Both the position numbers and the translations under genes were made by a program. Below, piece after piece: positions 40,968 to 50,197 of a DNA stretch of 64,000 nucleotides; the stretch's first letter is position 1, and each line of letters opens with the position of its first letter. A model generated the notes under the pieces. It saw nothing but the letters and a program-made list of their open reading frames with translations. It was not told where the DNA came from and searched no databases. This DNA comes from Dickeya zeae NCPPB 2538 (lineage in GTDB: Bacteria > Pseudomonadota > Gammaproteobacteria > Enterobacterales > Enterobacteriaceae): contig NZ_CM001977.1 of NCBI RefSeq assembly GCF_000406165.1, forward strand, positions 1,992,124-2,056,123, in the 5' to 3' direction.

Positions 40968-41678
40968 TTAGAAGCTGTACTGCACACCGACACGGTAACG
41001 CGTTTGACGTTCATCGGTGGATTTAGAACCGGCAACGTTACCCACTTCAACATAAGGTTTCCAATTCTTGTCCCATTTATAAGACAATTTCACGTTATGA
41101 GTGATTTCGTAATCATCGTTGTCGGCAAGAACAACCTCACCTGAGGTGGCTTTTTTATATTCCAGCTCGTAACCGATGGTGTAAGCCTGCAGGAAGGTAT
41201 AATCGATATTACCGGTTAAGGTATAACCTTTGTCTGTCGTATCATCCTTACCAATATTGCCACTATTACGTTTGAAGTAAGGACGATAACGTAACGCGAC
41301 AGATAAATCATCGGTGACATTAGCACGACCGCGAATGTAAGGGCGATAGTTGTTGCCGGATGATCCTGATTCTAAAGACAAACCTGGCTCAATGGAAAAG
41401 GTGTTGTTGAATTTGTAAACATAACTGGCAATCACTTCAGTACCATTGCTGACTTGCTCATTAAAGGGCTTATCCGGCGTTTTGTCATTGCTGGATTGCG
41501 CCCATTTCACTTCAGAAGATAATCCGAAGCCATTAGCAAAGCGATGAGCAATTGTCAGGCGGTCTTTATGACCCGCTTTAGCGGTATCCTGCATTTCATG
41601 ACGATAATCGATGGATACAGCTAAAGCGTTAACGCTAACCAGAGATGCAACAGCCAAAGTTAATAATTTAATCTTCAT
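40968..41678 (-). CDS. kdgM: Oligogalacturonate-specific porin KdgM
   Basis: A 236-residue 12-stranded outer-membrane porin for oligogalacturonides. The signal peptide is MKIKLLTLAVASLVSVNALA (residues 1-20). The mature part has alternating aromatic strands (YVYKFNNTFSIEPGLSLES, VALRYRPYF) and the terminal Phe of Bam substrates (YRVGVQYSF). In Dickeya it is repressed by KdgR and activated by CRP; KdgR-like and AT-rich sites lie upstream. The togB terminator separates it from the transporter operon. Confidence 0.95.
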   Translation of the reverse strand: MKIKLLTLAVASLVSVNALAVSIDYRHEMQDTAKAGHKDRLTIAHRFANGFGLSSEVKWAQSSNDKTPDKPFNEQVSNGTEVIASYVYKFNNTFSIEPGLSLESGSSGNNYRPYIRGRANVTDDLSVALRYRPYFKRNSGNIGKDDTTDKGYTLTGNIDYTFLQAYTIGYELEYKKATSGEVVLADNDDYEITHNVKLSYKWDKNWKPYVEVGNVAGSKSTDERQTRYRVGVQYSF

Positions 41679-41851
41679 TGTATTTTCCCTATATATACAT
41701 AGATAAAGAAAAGAATAAAAAAATAAAATCGATGTGTTCTTATGGAACGAGTTCTATTTTATGTATTATTTAATTTCGTTTTGTGATCTTGATCTTTTAG
41801 AATCACAATAAATTCAAAATCATTTCAAATTGTGACGATGATCGACAGAAT

Positions 41852-41871
41852 GATTCATTTTGTTTCAATTT
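41852..41871 (-). promoter_or_regulatory. KdgR-box-like operator upstream of kdgM
   Basis: On the minus strand AATTGAAACAAAATGAATCA is a partial match to the KdgR palindrome, 174-193 bases before the kdgM ATG. kdgM is known to have more than one KdgR site; a second closer one was not clearly seen. Confidence 0.5.
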
Positions 41872-41874
41872 AAA

Positions 41875-41906
41875 TAAAAAAGCCCCGGCTTAGCGCACGG
41901 GGCTTT
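41875..41906 (-). terminator. Intrinsic terminator after togB
   Basis: On the minus strand AAAGCCCCG pairs with CGGGGCTTT (41879-41906, 10-base loop), followed by six Ts. It ends the pelW-togMNAB transcript before kdgM. Confidence 0.88.
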
Positions 41907-41927
41907 AAATAGAAAATCAAATGGAAA

Positions 41928-43220
41928 TTATTCTTTCATTGCACGTTTCAGAATACGATCAGCCTGGCGTTGGAAATATTTAGCCGTTTCTTCCACAGAT
42001 TTCTGACCATAATCGATATACTGAATGGCATCACCAAACAATGCGACAATTTGTGGGTCATCGAAATAAGGTGATGTCTTGGTTTCATGTGGTAAAGACA
42101 ATGCCAGATTCAGACCAGCAACTGACGGATCGTTATCTTTGATCACACCATCAGCACGCAATTGAGCGACGGCGGCTTTGCTCAACGGTACACCACGCTC
42201 CAGGCCCAACGCCTGAATCCCTTCTTTGCTGTTCAACAGGTAATTGATCAGCATGGCTGCTTCTTTCGGATGCTTGCTGGATTTGCCGATAGACAACATT
42301 TGAGCCGGTTTGAAGAACAGCCCTGCCTCTTTAGCACCTGGCAGCATGGGGTAGGAGCCTAACTCCAGTTTGGCCGGTGGCTGCAGGTTGTCGGAGTATT
42401 TGGTGATGGTGGAGTTCCACATGTAAGTGCCGCCCCAGTCACCCGCAATCCATGGCTTCATTTCATACATGTTGCTCTTGCCAAACGAAGCGTAGTACTT
42501 CGCAGACGGCATGACGTGGGAGTCAACCAGCTTTTTATACGTCTCGAAGAATTCTACCCACTGTGCGTCGGTATAAGAGAATTTCTTGTTCTTCTCGTCT
42601 ACCGCCGGGATGTTGTATTTCTGAACCATGTAGGAGTTCAGCAGAGCCAGAGAATCCTGATGTTCCAGTACCAGCGGGTAGAATTGGTCGCCCAGTTTTT
42701 CCTTGAAGACTTTACCGGCGTTCATCAACTCATCCCAGTTTTTCGGGTAAGTTAAGCCGGATTTCTTCCAGGTTTCGGTGTTGTAATAGAACACACGTGC
42801 TGTCACCGAGATCGGAATCCCGTTCAGTTTGCCGTCGACCGTTGTGGCCTGCAGTTCTTTCGCGTCAAATTGCGACAGATCCAATACGTCTTTCACTTTG
42901 TTCAGGTCGTAGAAACCGTCACCCGTGCGGGAGAAAATCGGCAGCCAGTTCCAGTTGGTCTGCATCACATCCGGCTCGGTATTGCCCGCGATTTGGGTAG
43001 TCAGGCGGGACAGGTGACCATCCCAGCCGGTGTATTCTGCTTTAACTTTGATGTCCGGGTACTTTTTCTGGAATTCCTCGATGGCTTTCAGTGTCACCTG
43101 GTGACGACCGTTACCGCCCCACCATGACATGCGCAGGTCAACCTGGTCAGCAGCAAAAGACTGGTGCGCCATCAGCGCCAGAGAAGAGGCAATTAATGTC
43201 CGTAGGATCACTTTTTTCAT
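41928..43220 (-). CDS. togB: Oligogalacturonide ABC transporter, binding protein TogB
   Basis: A 430-residue periplasmic solute-binding protein of the CUT1 class. The signal peptide ends near residue 23 (LMAHQSFA-ADQ). WWGGNGRHQVTLKAIEEFQKKYPDIKV and PDVMQTNWNWLPIF at the start are typical. It captures oligogalacturonides that pass KdgM and delivers them to TogMN. It is the last gene of the tog operon. Confidence 0.93.
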   Translation of the reverse strand: MKKVILRTLIASSLALMAHQSFAADQVDLRMSWWGGNGRHQVTLKAIEEFQKKYPDIKVKAEYTGWDGHLSRLTTQIAGNTEPDVMQTNWNWLPIFSRTGDGFYDLNKVKDVLDLSQFDAKELQATTVDGKLNGIPISVTARVFYYNTETWKKSGLTYPKNWDELMNAGKVFKEKLGDQFYPLVLEHQDSLALLNSYMVQKYNIPAVDEKNKKFSYTDAQWVEFFETYKKLVDSHVMPSAKYYASFGKSNMYEMKPWIAGDWGGTYMWNSTITKYSDNLQPPAKLELGSYPMLPGAKEAGLFFKPAQMLSIGKSSKHPKEAAMLINYLLNSKEGIQALGLERGVPLSKAAVAQLRADGVIKDNDPSVAGLNLALSLPHETKTSPYFDDPQIVALFGDAIQYIDYGQKSVEETAKYFQRQADRILKRAMKE

Positions 43221-43234
43221 CGGTTATACTCCTG

Positions 43235-44362
43235 TTAGAGAGAGATATTTTGTTCTGTTTTTGCATCAAAGATATGGCATTTATCCATATCAAATTTGAA
43301 ATACACCTGACGATGCATGCTGTTGTTGATAATCGTCCGCGCTTCGTCTGACGGCATACGACTGGTCAACTCAAACCCATCAACCTTGATGTACATAAAG
43401 AACTCGTGGCCCATGTTTTCAGCACGGACCAGATCGCCCTGGAAGTGCCCGCCATCGAAAGGCGTTTCTGATACCGTGACGTATTCAGGGCGAACGCCGA
43501 AGCAGATATCTTTACCCACATAATTGCGGACTTTGTCCTGCTTGGACTGGTTCAAGCTCATGGTGTATTGGCCGACCTGCAGTGAGATCTGACCGTTTTC
43601 TTCCAACAGTTTGCCCGGCTTGATGTTCATTTCCGGCGCACCGATAAAACCGGCGACAAACATGTTTTTCGGGAAGTGATACAGGTTATCCGGTGTATCT
43701 ACCTGCATGATGTGACCCAGCTTCATGACGCAAATGCGATCGCCCATCGTCATGGCTTCGGTCTGGTCATGGGTCACGTAGACGCTGGTCGCGGGATGCC
43801 CACTCTTTTTCAACTGTTTATGCAGATCCGAGATACGGATACGCATTGAGGCACGTAGCTTGGCATCCAGGTTGGAGAGTGGTTCATCGAACAGGAATAC
43901 ATCCGGTTTTTTCACGATAGCGCGGCCTACCGCCACACGCTGCGCCTGACCGCCGGATAGCTGGCGCGGCAGGCGATCCATCAATTCTTCCAGTTCCAGA
44001 ATTTTGGCTGCTTCATTCACCTGCGCTTCGATCTTGTCTTTCGGCATCTTGCTGAGTTTCAGGCCGAAGGCCAGGTTTTCACGAACCGTCATGTGCGGGT
44101 AGAGCGCGTAGTTCTGGAACACCATCGCGATACCGCGATCTTTCGGTGCCAGATTGTTGACGATCTTGTCGCCGATACGAACTTCACCGCCGCTGATGGT
44201 TTCCAGACCGGCCAGCATGCGCAGGGTAGTGGATTTGGCACAACCAGACGGCCCGACGATGACCATGAACTCGCCGTCTTTGATTGTCAGGTCGATACCG
44301 TGGACTGCTTTGAAACCGTTGGAGTAAACTTTTTCCAGTTTGTTGAAAATGACTTCAGCCAT
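43235..44362 (-). CDS. togA: Oligogalacturonide ABC transporter, ATPase TogA
   Basis: A 375-residue MalK-type ATPase. Walker A reads GPSGCAKST (37-45), with Ala42 where Gly is usual. The signature is LSGGQAQRVAVGRA, Walker B DVFLFDEPLSNLDA and the switch His is in YVTHDQTEAMTMG. The C-terminal TOBE-like regulatory part contains FGVRPEYV. It energises TogMN. It lies between togN and togB with 13-14-base gaps. Confidence 0.94.
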   Translation of the reverse strand: MAEVIFNKLEKVYSNGFKAVHGIDLTIKDGEFMVIVGPSGCAKSTTLRMLAGLETISGGEVRIGDKIVNNLAPKDRGIAMVFQNYALYPHMTVRENLAFGLKLSKMPKDKIEAQVNEAAKILELEELMDRLPRQLSGGQAQRVAVGRAIVKKPDVFLFDEPLSNLDAKLRASMRIRISDLHKQLKKSGHPATSVYVTHDQTEAMTMGDRICVMKLGHIMQVDTPDNLYHFPKNMFVAGFIGAPEMNIKPGKLLEENGQISLQVGQYTMSLNQSKQDKVRNYVGKDICFGVRPEYVTVSETPFDGGHFQGDLVRAENMGHEFFMYIKVDGFELTSRMPSDEARTIINNSMHRQVYFKFDMDKCHIFDAKTEQNISL

Positions 44363-44375
44363 GATAAATCCTCTA

Positions 44376-45278
44376 TTAACCTTTAATGCCGCTGCTGGTA
44401 ACGCCCTGAACGAAGTAGCGCTGCGCCATGAAGAAAATGATGATGGACGGCAGAATGGAGATGCTCGCCATTGCCAGAATTTCGTTCCACGGTGCGCCTT
44501 CTGTCACGTCGATAGACATTTTTAACGCCAGCGCAATCGGGTATTTGTCGACGCTGTAAACGTAAATCAGCGGACCGATAAAGTCGTTCATTGACCACAT
44601 GAACTGGAACAGTGCGACAGAGATAATGGCCGGTTTCAGAATCGGCACCACGACATACCACAGTACCTGCCAGGAGTTGCAGCCATCGATCTGTGCGGCT
44701 TCTTCCATGTCACGCGGTACACCACGCAGGAACTGAATCAGCATGAAGACAAAGAATCCCTGGGTGGCGAACGCGACCGGTACATACAACGGCAGGTAGC
44801 TGTTCAGCATGCCCATTTCACGGAACATGATGTACTGCGGAATCAACAAAACAGTACTTGGCAACAGCATGGTGCCGATCAGCGTGGCGAACCAAAAGTT
44901 CTTCCACGGAATCTCGAACCGGGCAAAGCCGTAAGCCACGATGGTGGAAGAAATGACCGTCAACACCACCTTCGGAATCACATACTTGAAGGTATTGATC
45001 ATGTAGTGACCAAAGTTGTATTCGGTACCGGTTTTCCAGCCATTGATAAAACCATCCCAGGTGGCGTGTGTCGGCCACAGACTGAGGGTCGTGAAAATCT
45101 CATGGTTCGGTTTGAACGACGCTGAGAACATCCACGCCAGCGGGTAGAGCATCAGGATGCCGACGGCCAGCAAAATGATGTAGCGGATGCTGGCACTGAT
45201 TTTTTCACGGCGCAGCGTGCGGCGAACTTCTTCTGCAGCGATGTCCTGCGCAGACAGTGGAGAATGAATATCAGCCAT
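44376..45278 (-). CDS. togN: Oligogalacturonide ABC transporter, permease TogN
   Basis: A 300-residue inner-membrane permease (MalG-like) with six helices. The EAA loop reads DMEEAAQIDGCNSWQVLWYVVVPILKPA, the coupling site for TogA. A long N-terminal cytoplasmic stretch precedes the first helix (about 32-52). Its start overlaps the togM stop by 8 bases, so the two permeases are translated together. Confidence 0.94.
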   Translation of the reverse strand: MADIHSPLSAQDIAAEEVRRTLRREKISASIRYIILLAVGILMLYPLAWMFSASFKPNHEIFTTLSLWPTHATWDGFINGWKTGTEYNFGHYMINTFKYVIPKVVLTVISSTIVAYGFARFEIPWKNFWFATLIGTMLLPSTVLLIPQYIMFREMGMLNSYLPLYVPVAFATQGFFVFMLIQFLRGVPRDMEEAAQIDGCNSWQVLWYVVVPILKPAIISVALFQFMWSMNDFIGPLIYVYSVDKYPIALALKMSIDVTEGAPWNEILAMASISILPSIIIFFMAQRYFVQGVTSSGIKG

Positions 45279-46161
45279 TTTTTCCTCCTTTATCGGCGGA
45301 ATAGAACACCCAGTATTTAGACGATTTGAAGGAGATAGCGGCGAAGACGGCTACCACCAGGAACAGCACCCATGCCAGCGCGGCACCGTACCCCATATCG
45401 AAATACTTGAACGCCGTATCGTAGATATAGAGCGAGAACAGATAGGTGTAGTGGGTTGGACCACCGCCAGTAATCACATAGGGCGCGGTAAACTCCTGGA
45501 ACGCCTGCGTTGTCTGCATGATGAAGTTGAAGAAGATAACCGGCGTAATCAGCGGTACGGTAACCTTCAGGAACATCTGCCATTTCGAGGCACCATCGAT
45601 CATCGCCGCTTCATATTGGGATTGCGGCACGTTCTGTAGAGCAGCCAGGAAGATAACCATCGCGGAACCGAACTGCCAAACACGCAGTAAGGTAACCGAC
45701 ATTAACGCCAGTGAGGGCTCGCCCAGCCAGTTAACCGGGTCTAAACCGAAGACGCCGATAAAGCTATTCAGTAACCCATCAATGGCGAACAGTGCGCGCC
45801 ACAATACGGCGATAGCCACGCTGCTACCGAGAATTGACGGCACATAATAAGCGGTACGGAAAAAACCGATGCCACGTAACTTGAAGTTCAGCACGAAGGC
45901 GATAAGCAGTGCGAAAATCAGTTTTAGCGGAATAGTCAGGAACACATAAGCAAACGTCACTCCCATGGATTTCCAGAAAAGATCGTCCTCCATAAACATC
46001 CGGTGGTAATTTTCCAGACCGGTGAAGGTGGGTGGACTCATTAAATCGTATTCAGTAAAACTGAGTACGAACGATGAAAGAAAGGGAAAAGCGGTAAAGA
46101 CTATCAGCCCTATTATATAGGGGGAGATATAAGCTAACCCCAGCATTCTGTTTTCATTCAT
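45271..46161 (-). CDS. togM: Oligogalacturonide ABC transporter, permease TogM
   Basis: A 296-residue inner-membrane permease (MalF-like) with six helices. The EAA loop reads QYEAAMIDGASKWQMFLKVTVPLITPV. LGLAYISPYIIGLIVFTAFPFLSSFVLSF forms the first helix. It pairs with TogN. It follows pelW after 43 bases and overlaps togN by 8 bases. Confidence 0.94.
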   Translation of the reverse strand: MNENRMLGLAYISPYIIGLIVFTAFPFLSSFVLSFTEYDLMSPPTFTGLENYHRMFMEDDLFWKSMGVTFAYVFLTIPLKLIFALLIAFVLNFKLRGIGFFRTAYYVPSILGSSVAIAVLWRALFAIDGLLNSFIGVFGLDPVNWLGEPSLALMSVTLLRVWQFGSAMVIFLAALQNVPQSQYEAAMIDGASKWQMFLKVTVPLITPVIFFNFIMQTTQAFQEFTAPYVITGGGPTHYTYLFSLYIYDTAFKYFDMGYGAALAWVLFLVVAVFAAISFKSSKYWVFYSADKGGKNG

Positions 46162-46204
46162 AATGCTTACCTACTTTTGTAATGGTGAGTCTGTAAAAAT
46201 AAAA

Positions 46205-47836
46205 TCAATGAATTAGTTTTTCTGGGTAAATAAACTCCGTGTCATAAATAACCCGGCTTTCTCCATTAATCCGATAATCGCCATGGATATATCCCCCTTG
46301 GGTTAATATCGTAGGAATTTCCTGCCATTTATTTCTGCAGGCGGCGATCAACGTCAACAGAATGGCAGGGAAGGGATCATCAAGGCGTACATAACGATGG
46401 TGTTCAGAGCGCACAAATAAACCGTGGTGGAAATGGCGCTTAAATAAAATTTCCGCCATTTGCCAGGCATATTCAGCCCATTGTGCCGATTGCTGGGTGT
46501 GCGCCAGTTCGGTAATTGCCAACAACAGGAAAGGTGAGGCAGATTGATGAAAGCCTTCTTTTTCCAGTCGTGACAACATCGTCATGATCAACGTATACAG
46601 GTCGCTATCATTACTCAGACGCCAGGCGCGGACTAATGGCAGCAGATAATCGCCTTCCAGTGGAAACGGCTTTAACACCGTACCGGCCTTGCCGTAGTAG
46701 CCATCGCGTTTGAAGCAGTAGCCGGTCATGTCCTGGCCGTCGTTCCACATTGGTCGCAGGCTATTGCTGTCGACATCGTAAGCGTATTGGTAGTAGTTTT
46801 TCAGACCAGTGATGACCCAAGTGAGCGTTTCGGCGTCAGGGCGGTGTTGTAAAATATCGAGCATCGCCAGCGGGTTATCGATCAGTAATGGCCGCATGTC
46901 GCGGAACAACACGTTCGCTTCACGGGCAATGGCACCAAATTCCGGACCAAACTGCCTCTGCGCGCGGTCGCCGAACCAGGACTGGGTTTGATTGTCATCA
47001 GTTGGCACGGGCTGGCGCTGCAATGGCGAACTGAATTGGTAAACCGGCATACCGGTTTCCGGGTTACGCGCCAACACATACTGGCGGTAGAGGTGTTTAC
47101 CCCAATCAGCCGCGTGAGTATCACCGCTGTGGCGAGCATAAGCGAAAGCGGCATAGATCAGGTCAGTACCGGCATTCACGAAGGTTAGCCCTTTGGTTAA
47201 CGGGAGCTCCGGCCACCTGGCAGGGTCGACGACATCATGCCGGGCATGTTTAAAGACCTGGGAATCACGTACCTTGGCGTAATCGCCGTGGCGTCCTAAA
47301 TCCAGACTATCCCAATTTTCTACATGTGCGTTCCAGAATCCCTGAATAAAATGATGGGTTTTCTCAGGGTTGACCTGATACAGGAATTCGTAATAGGGAA
47401 GGTGGTGTTTTAATTCATGTACCAGAGATTTTGATTCTGGCCCTTCACTGGCTAATGTGTCGAGATGAATAAAACGATGGCCGCCCCAGTAAAAAAGCCC
47501 GCTATTTTCATCGACAAAGTGGTCTAGAAAATATTCACACTGAGCAAAGGCGGACTGGCGATATTTTTCTGTTTCTGTGACTGCGCTCATGGATATTAAT
47601 AAACGCAGCCAATTTTGCTGACTGGCGAAGTTAGAGATCGGCGCGTCATGACCATCGGGAAACCGCCAGACAACAGGAGATTGTGTTTTTATCTCAAATC
47701 CGTCAGCCAATAACGGCGTGGGATTGACCGCGCTGTGAGCGTATTGCTGAATCTTTTCAATGTGGCTGTTAATCGCCGATAACCACTGGTCGATTTGCCA
47801 TTTTCTGCTGGTGTTCAAATCAGTAAAAATACTCAT
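46205..47836 (-). CDS. pelW: Cytoplasmic exopolygalacturonate lyase PelW
   Basis: A 543-residue PL2 lyase with no signal peptide. It cleaves incoming oligogalacturonides from the end to unsaturated digalacturonate, which Ogl then splits. Sequence blocks expected of PL2 are FYWGGHRFIHLDTL, KDFVERQ-independent helices of an alpha/alpha barrel and DGQDMTGYCFKRDGYYGKAG. It is the first gene of the pelW-togMNAB operon, with a KdgR box 42 bases upstream of its start. Confidence 0.93.
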   Translation of the reverse strand: MSIFTDLNTSRKWQIDQWLSAINSHIEKIQQYAHSAVNPTPLLADGFEIKTQSPVVWRFPDGHDAPISNFASQQNWLRLLISMSAVTETEKYRQSAFAQCEYFLDHFVDENSGLFYWGGHRFIHLDTLASEGPESKSLVHELKHHLPYYEFLYQVNPEKTHHFIQGFWNAHVENWDSLDLGRHGDYAKVRDSQVFKHARHDVVDPARWPELPLTKGLTFVNAGTDLIYAAFAYARHSGDTHAADWGKHLYRQYVLARNPETGMPVYQFSSPLQRQPVPTDDNQTQSWFGDRAQRQFGPEFGAIAREANVLFRDMRPLLIDNPLAMLDILQHRPDAETLTWVITGLKNYYQYAYDVDSNSLRPMWNDGQDMTGYCFKRDGYYGKAGTVLKPFPLEGDYLLPLVRAWRLSNDSDLYTLIMTMLSRLEKEGFHQSASPFLLLAITELAHTQQSAQWAEYAWQMAEILFKRHFHHGLFVRSEHHRYVRLDDPFPAILLTLIAACRNKWQEIPTILTQGGYIHGDYRINGESRVIYDTEFIYPEKLIH

Positions 47837-47877
47837 GGACTACCTTCTTGCAGAACTGGAAGAAACAGTTCCTTATA

Positions 47878-47898
47878 AATAGAAACATTGTTTTGATT
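47878..47898 (-). promoter_or_regulatory. KdgR-box-like operator upstream of pelW
   Basis: AGAAACATTGTTTTGAT (47881-47897) matches the KdgR box well at its centre (GAAACATTGTTT). It lies 42-62 bases before the pelW ATG and would overlap or block the promoter of pelW-togMNAB. Confidence 0.8.
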
Positions 47899-48096
47899 GA
47901 TTATATTGCCCAAGTTATATTTTCGTCATGTGCTCAGTATCGAAAGTGTGATCAAAGTCGGAACGTTGTTTTGAAAATTTTTTATGGAGAATTTGGAAAC
48001 CGGGCGGGAAGGAATGGAAAGAATAACTTGCTGATAGATAAAAGAAAGGCACAATACTATATTGTGCCTTTGTCCATAAAGAGATTTTGTGGAAAA

Positions 48097-48858
48097 TTAG
48101 CGAGCCAGCCAGCCGCCGTCGACTGCAATGGTGTAACCGTTCACATAATCGGAGGCGCTGGATGCCAGGAACACGGCCGGGCCTTGCAAATCCTGTGGCA
48201 GACCCCAGCGGCCAGCCGGGATACGATCCAGAATTTCTTTGCTGCGGTCTTGGTCAGCACGCAACTGTTGGGTGTTGTTGGTTGCCATGTAACCAGGGGC
48301 GATAGCGTTTACATTAATATTGTGTTTTGCCCATTCGTTGGCCAGCAGGCGAGTGATCCCCATGACGGCGCTCTTGGATGCGGTGTAAGACGGTACGCGG
48401 ATGCCACCCTGGAAAGACAGCATGGAGGCGATATTAATAATTTTACCGCCATGACCCTGTTTGATGAACTGACGGGCAACAGTCTGTGACATGAAGAACA
48501 CGCTCTTGATGTTCAGATTCATCACATCGTCCCAGTTCTTTTCACTGAACTCGATGGCGTCTTCACGGCGGATGATGCCAGCGTTGTTAACCAGAATGTC
48601 CACTTTACCGAACTCAGCAACGGCTTTTTCCACCAGTGCAGCATGACCAGAGATATCGCTCATATCAGCGGTCAGACTGAGGAAACGACGGCCTGTGGCA
48701 GTAACTTTTTCGATGGTTTCTTTCGGCTCAACGATGTTGACGCCGACGATGTCACAGCCTGCTTCTGCCAGACCGACAGCCATACCCTGACCCAGACCGG
48801 TATCACAACCCGTGATCAGTGCCACTTTGCCCTGTAAATTGAATGCATCTAGAATCAT
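48097..48858 (-). CDS. kduD: 2-dehydro-3-deoxy-D-gluconate 5-dehydrogenase KduD
   Basis: A 253-residue SDR-family NADH enzyme that reduces 2,5-diketo-3-deoxygluconate to KDG. The Rossmann motif TGCDTGLGQG, NNAGII, the catalytic Ser in NIASMLSFQGG and Tyr-x3-Lys in YTASKSAV are all present. It belongs to the pectin pathway after KduI and feeds KDG to the KdgK/KdgA route. It is separated from kduI by an ERIC-like repeat and about 180 bases. Confidence 0.95.
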   Translation of the reverse strand: MILDAFNLQGKVALITGCDTGLGQGMAVGLAEAGCDIVGVNIVEPKETIEKVTATGRRFLSLTADMSDISGHAALVEKAVAEFGKVDILVNNAGIIRREDAIEFSEKNWDDVMNLNIKSVFFMSQTVARQFIKQGHGGKIINIASMLSFQGGIRVPSYTASKSAVMGITRLLANEWAKHNINVNAIAPGYMATNNTQQLRADQDRSKEILDRIPAGRWGLPQDLQGPAVFLASSASDYVNGYTIAVDGGWLAR

Positions 48859-48915
48859 AGCTTTAATCTCTCTGTAAACGACATGTTTTGTCGTGAGCTT
48901 GTTACTGTAGGGAAA

Positions 48916-49028
48916 TACCGGTTATACCCGTCATTTTTCAGGTTGCCGCTCGAGTGGCTGCGTTCACCATCCCCACTACGGGACACGGATTTGCCCGCTT
49001 GCCGCTTTCCTGCAACGCGAAATCTGGT
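48916..49028 (-). repeat. ERIC-like intergenic repeat between kduI and kduD
   Basis: The segment contains blocks that I recognise from the reverse complement of the ERIC element: TATACCCGTCATTTTTCAGG, TGGCTGCGTTCACC and CTTGCCGCTTTCCTGCAACG, in the right order and spacing. The central part is diverged and shorter than the 127-bp standard. ERICs are transcribed intergenic repeats of enterobacteria that can alter mRNA stability. It is located in the transcript between kduI and kduD. Confidence 0.75.
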
Positions 49029-49038
49029 GAGTAAGCCG

Positions 49039-49875
49039 CTAGCGCAATTCGCTAACTTTGACGTGATCCATGTCTGAGAAAACCTGATTCTCGCCAACCA
49101 TACCCCAGATAAAGGTGTAGCGTTTGGTGCCTACACCAGAATGAATCGACCAGCTCGGCGAAATCACCGCCTGTTCGTTGTGAACCAAAATATGACGCGT
49201 TTCCTGTGGTTGCCCCATCATGTGAAACACGGCCGTTTCCTCGTCCATATCAAAATAGAAATACACCTCCATACGGCGCTCATGGGTATGACACGGCATG
49301 GTGTTCCACAGGCTGCCTTCCGCCAGTTTGGTCAGACCCATTGTGAGCTGGCAGGTCGGTAACACATCAGGAACGATATATTTGTTGATGGTACGACGGT
49401 TGCTGGTCGCGTCATCCCCGATGGTTTGGGGAGAAGCATCAGCCGCGGTAATCTTGCGTGTTGGATAAGTGGTGTGCGCAGGTGCGCTGTTATAGTAGAA
49501 GCGCGCCGGGGCGGATGGGTCTACGCTGGTAAAATGGATATCCCGTGCGCCTTTGCCGATGTAAATCGCTTCTTCGTGACCAATTTCATAGCGCTCGCCG
49601 TCAACGCTGACTACACCGTTGCCGCCGATATTGATGGCGCCCAATTCACGACGCTCAAGGAAGTAGCTGACGCCCAATTGTTTCCCCACGTCTTCGCCTA
49701 TCGTCACCACCTGATGGACGGGCATAACGCCGCCTACGATGATTCTGTCAATATGGCTATACGTCATGGTACAGGCGTCTGCATCAAAAACGCGTTCGAT
49801 CAGAAATTCGCGTCGCAGGCCAGCAGTATCAAGCTGGCGGGCGTGGTCGCTGTGGATGCTCTGACGGACTTGCAT
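49039..49875 (-). CDS. kduI: 5-keto-4-deoxyuronate isomerase KduI
   Basis: A 278-residue zinc-dependent cupin isomerase that converts 5-keto-4-deoxyuronate to 2,5-diketo-3-deoxygluconate. The metal site is in MPCHTHERRMEVYFYFD, with the His-x-His and Glu ligands, and a later His lies in SWSIHSGVGT. The length and the start QVRQSIHSDHARQLDT match E. coli KduI. It is divergent from kdgF, and the shared intergenic region has a KdgR box. Confidence 0.96.
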   Translation of the reverse strand: MQVRQSIHSDHARQLDTAGLRREFLIERVFDADACTMTYSHIDRIIVGGVMPVHQVVTIGEDVGKQLGVSYFLERRELGAINIGGNGVVSVDGERYEIGHEEAIYIGKGARDIHFTSVDPSAPARFYYNSAPAHTTYPTRKITAADASPQTIGDDATSNRRTINKYIVPDVLPTCQLTMGLTKLAEGSLWNTMPCHTHERRMEVYFYFDMDEETAVFHMMGQPQETRHILVHNEQAVISPSWSIHSGVGTKRYTFIWGMVGENQVFSDMDHVKVSELR

Positions 49876-50041
49876 GGTTGCTCCTCGCTTTCAGATAGAC
49901 ATCAGGCCGAGGCCTGACAGGAAAGCGCCGGGCGGAACAGGTCACCTTGCGTGGCAGTGACAACGTCACCTGAACCTTTTTTGCCCGGTTCTTTCGTGTT
50001 ATGGCGCGATAATAGTGTGGTTGAGATGTGAATTCAATAAA

Positions 50042-50060
50042 AATGAAATAATGTTTTATT
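50042..50060. promoter_or_regulatory. KdgR-box-like operator between kduI and kdgF
   Basis: AATGAAATAATGTTTTATT is an almost symmetric KdgR palindrome in the 322-base divergent region, 167-185 bases from the kduI ATG and 138-156 bases from the kdgF ATG. It could control either or both genes. The rest of the interval shows no further feature. Confidence 0.75.
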
Positions 50061-50197
50061 TATTTCTTGAGAGACGTCATGGTTTTGCTTATTTTATGTT
50101 TAATCTGATGCGGTTGTTACTAGAATAGCGGCATGACCCCTTTGTGTTACCTTGTTCACATCAGGGAAGCACGTTGTATTATCTTTGAGGAGAAAGC

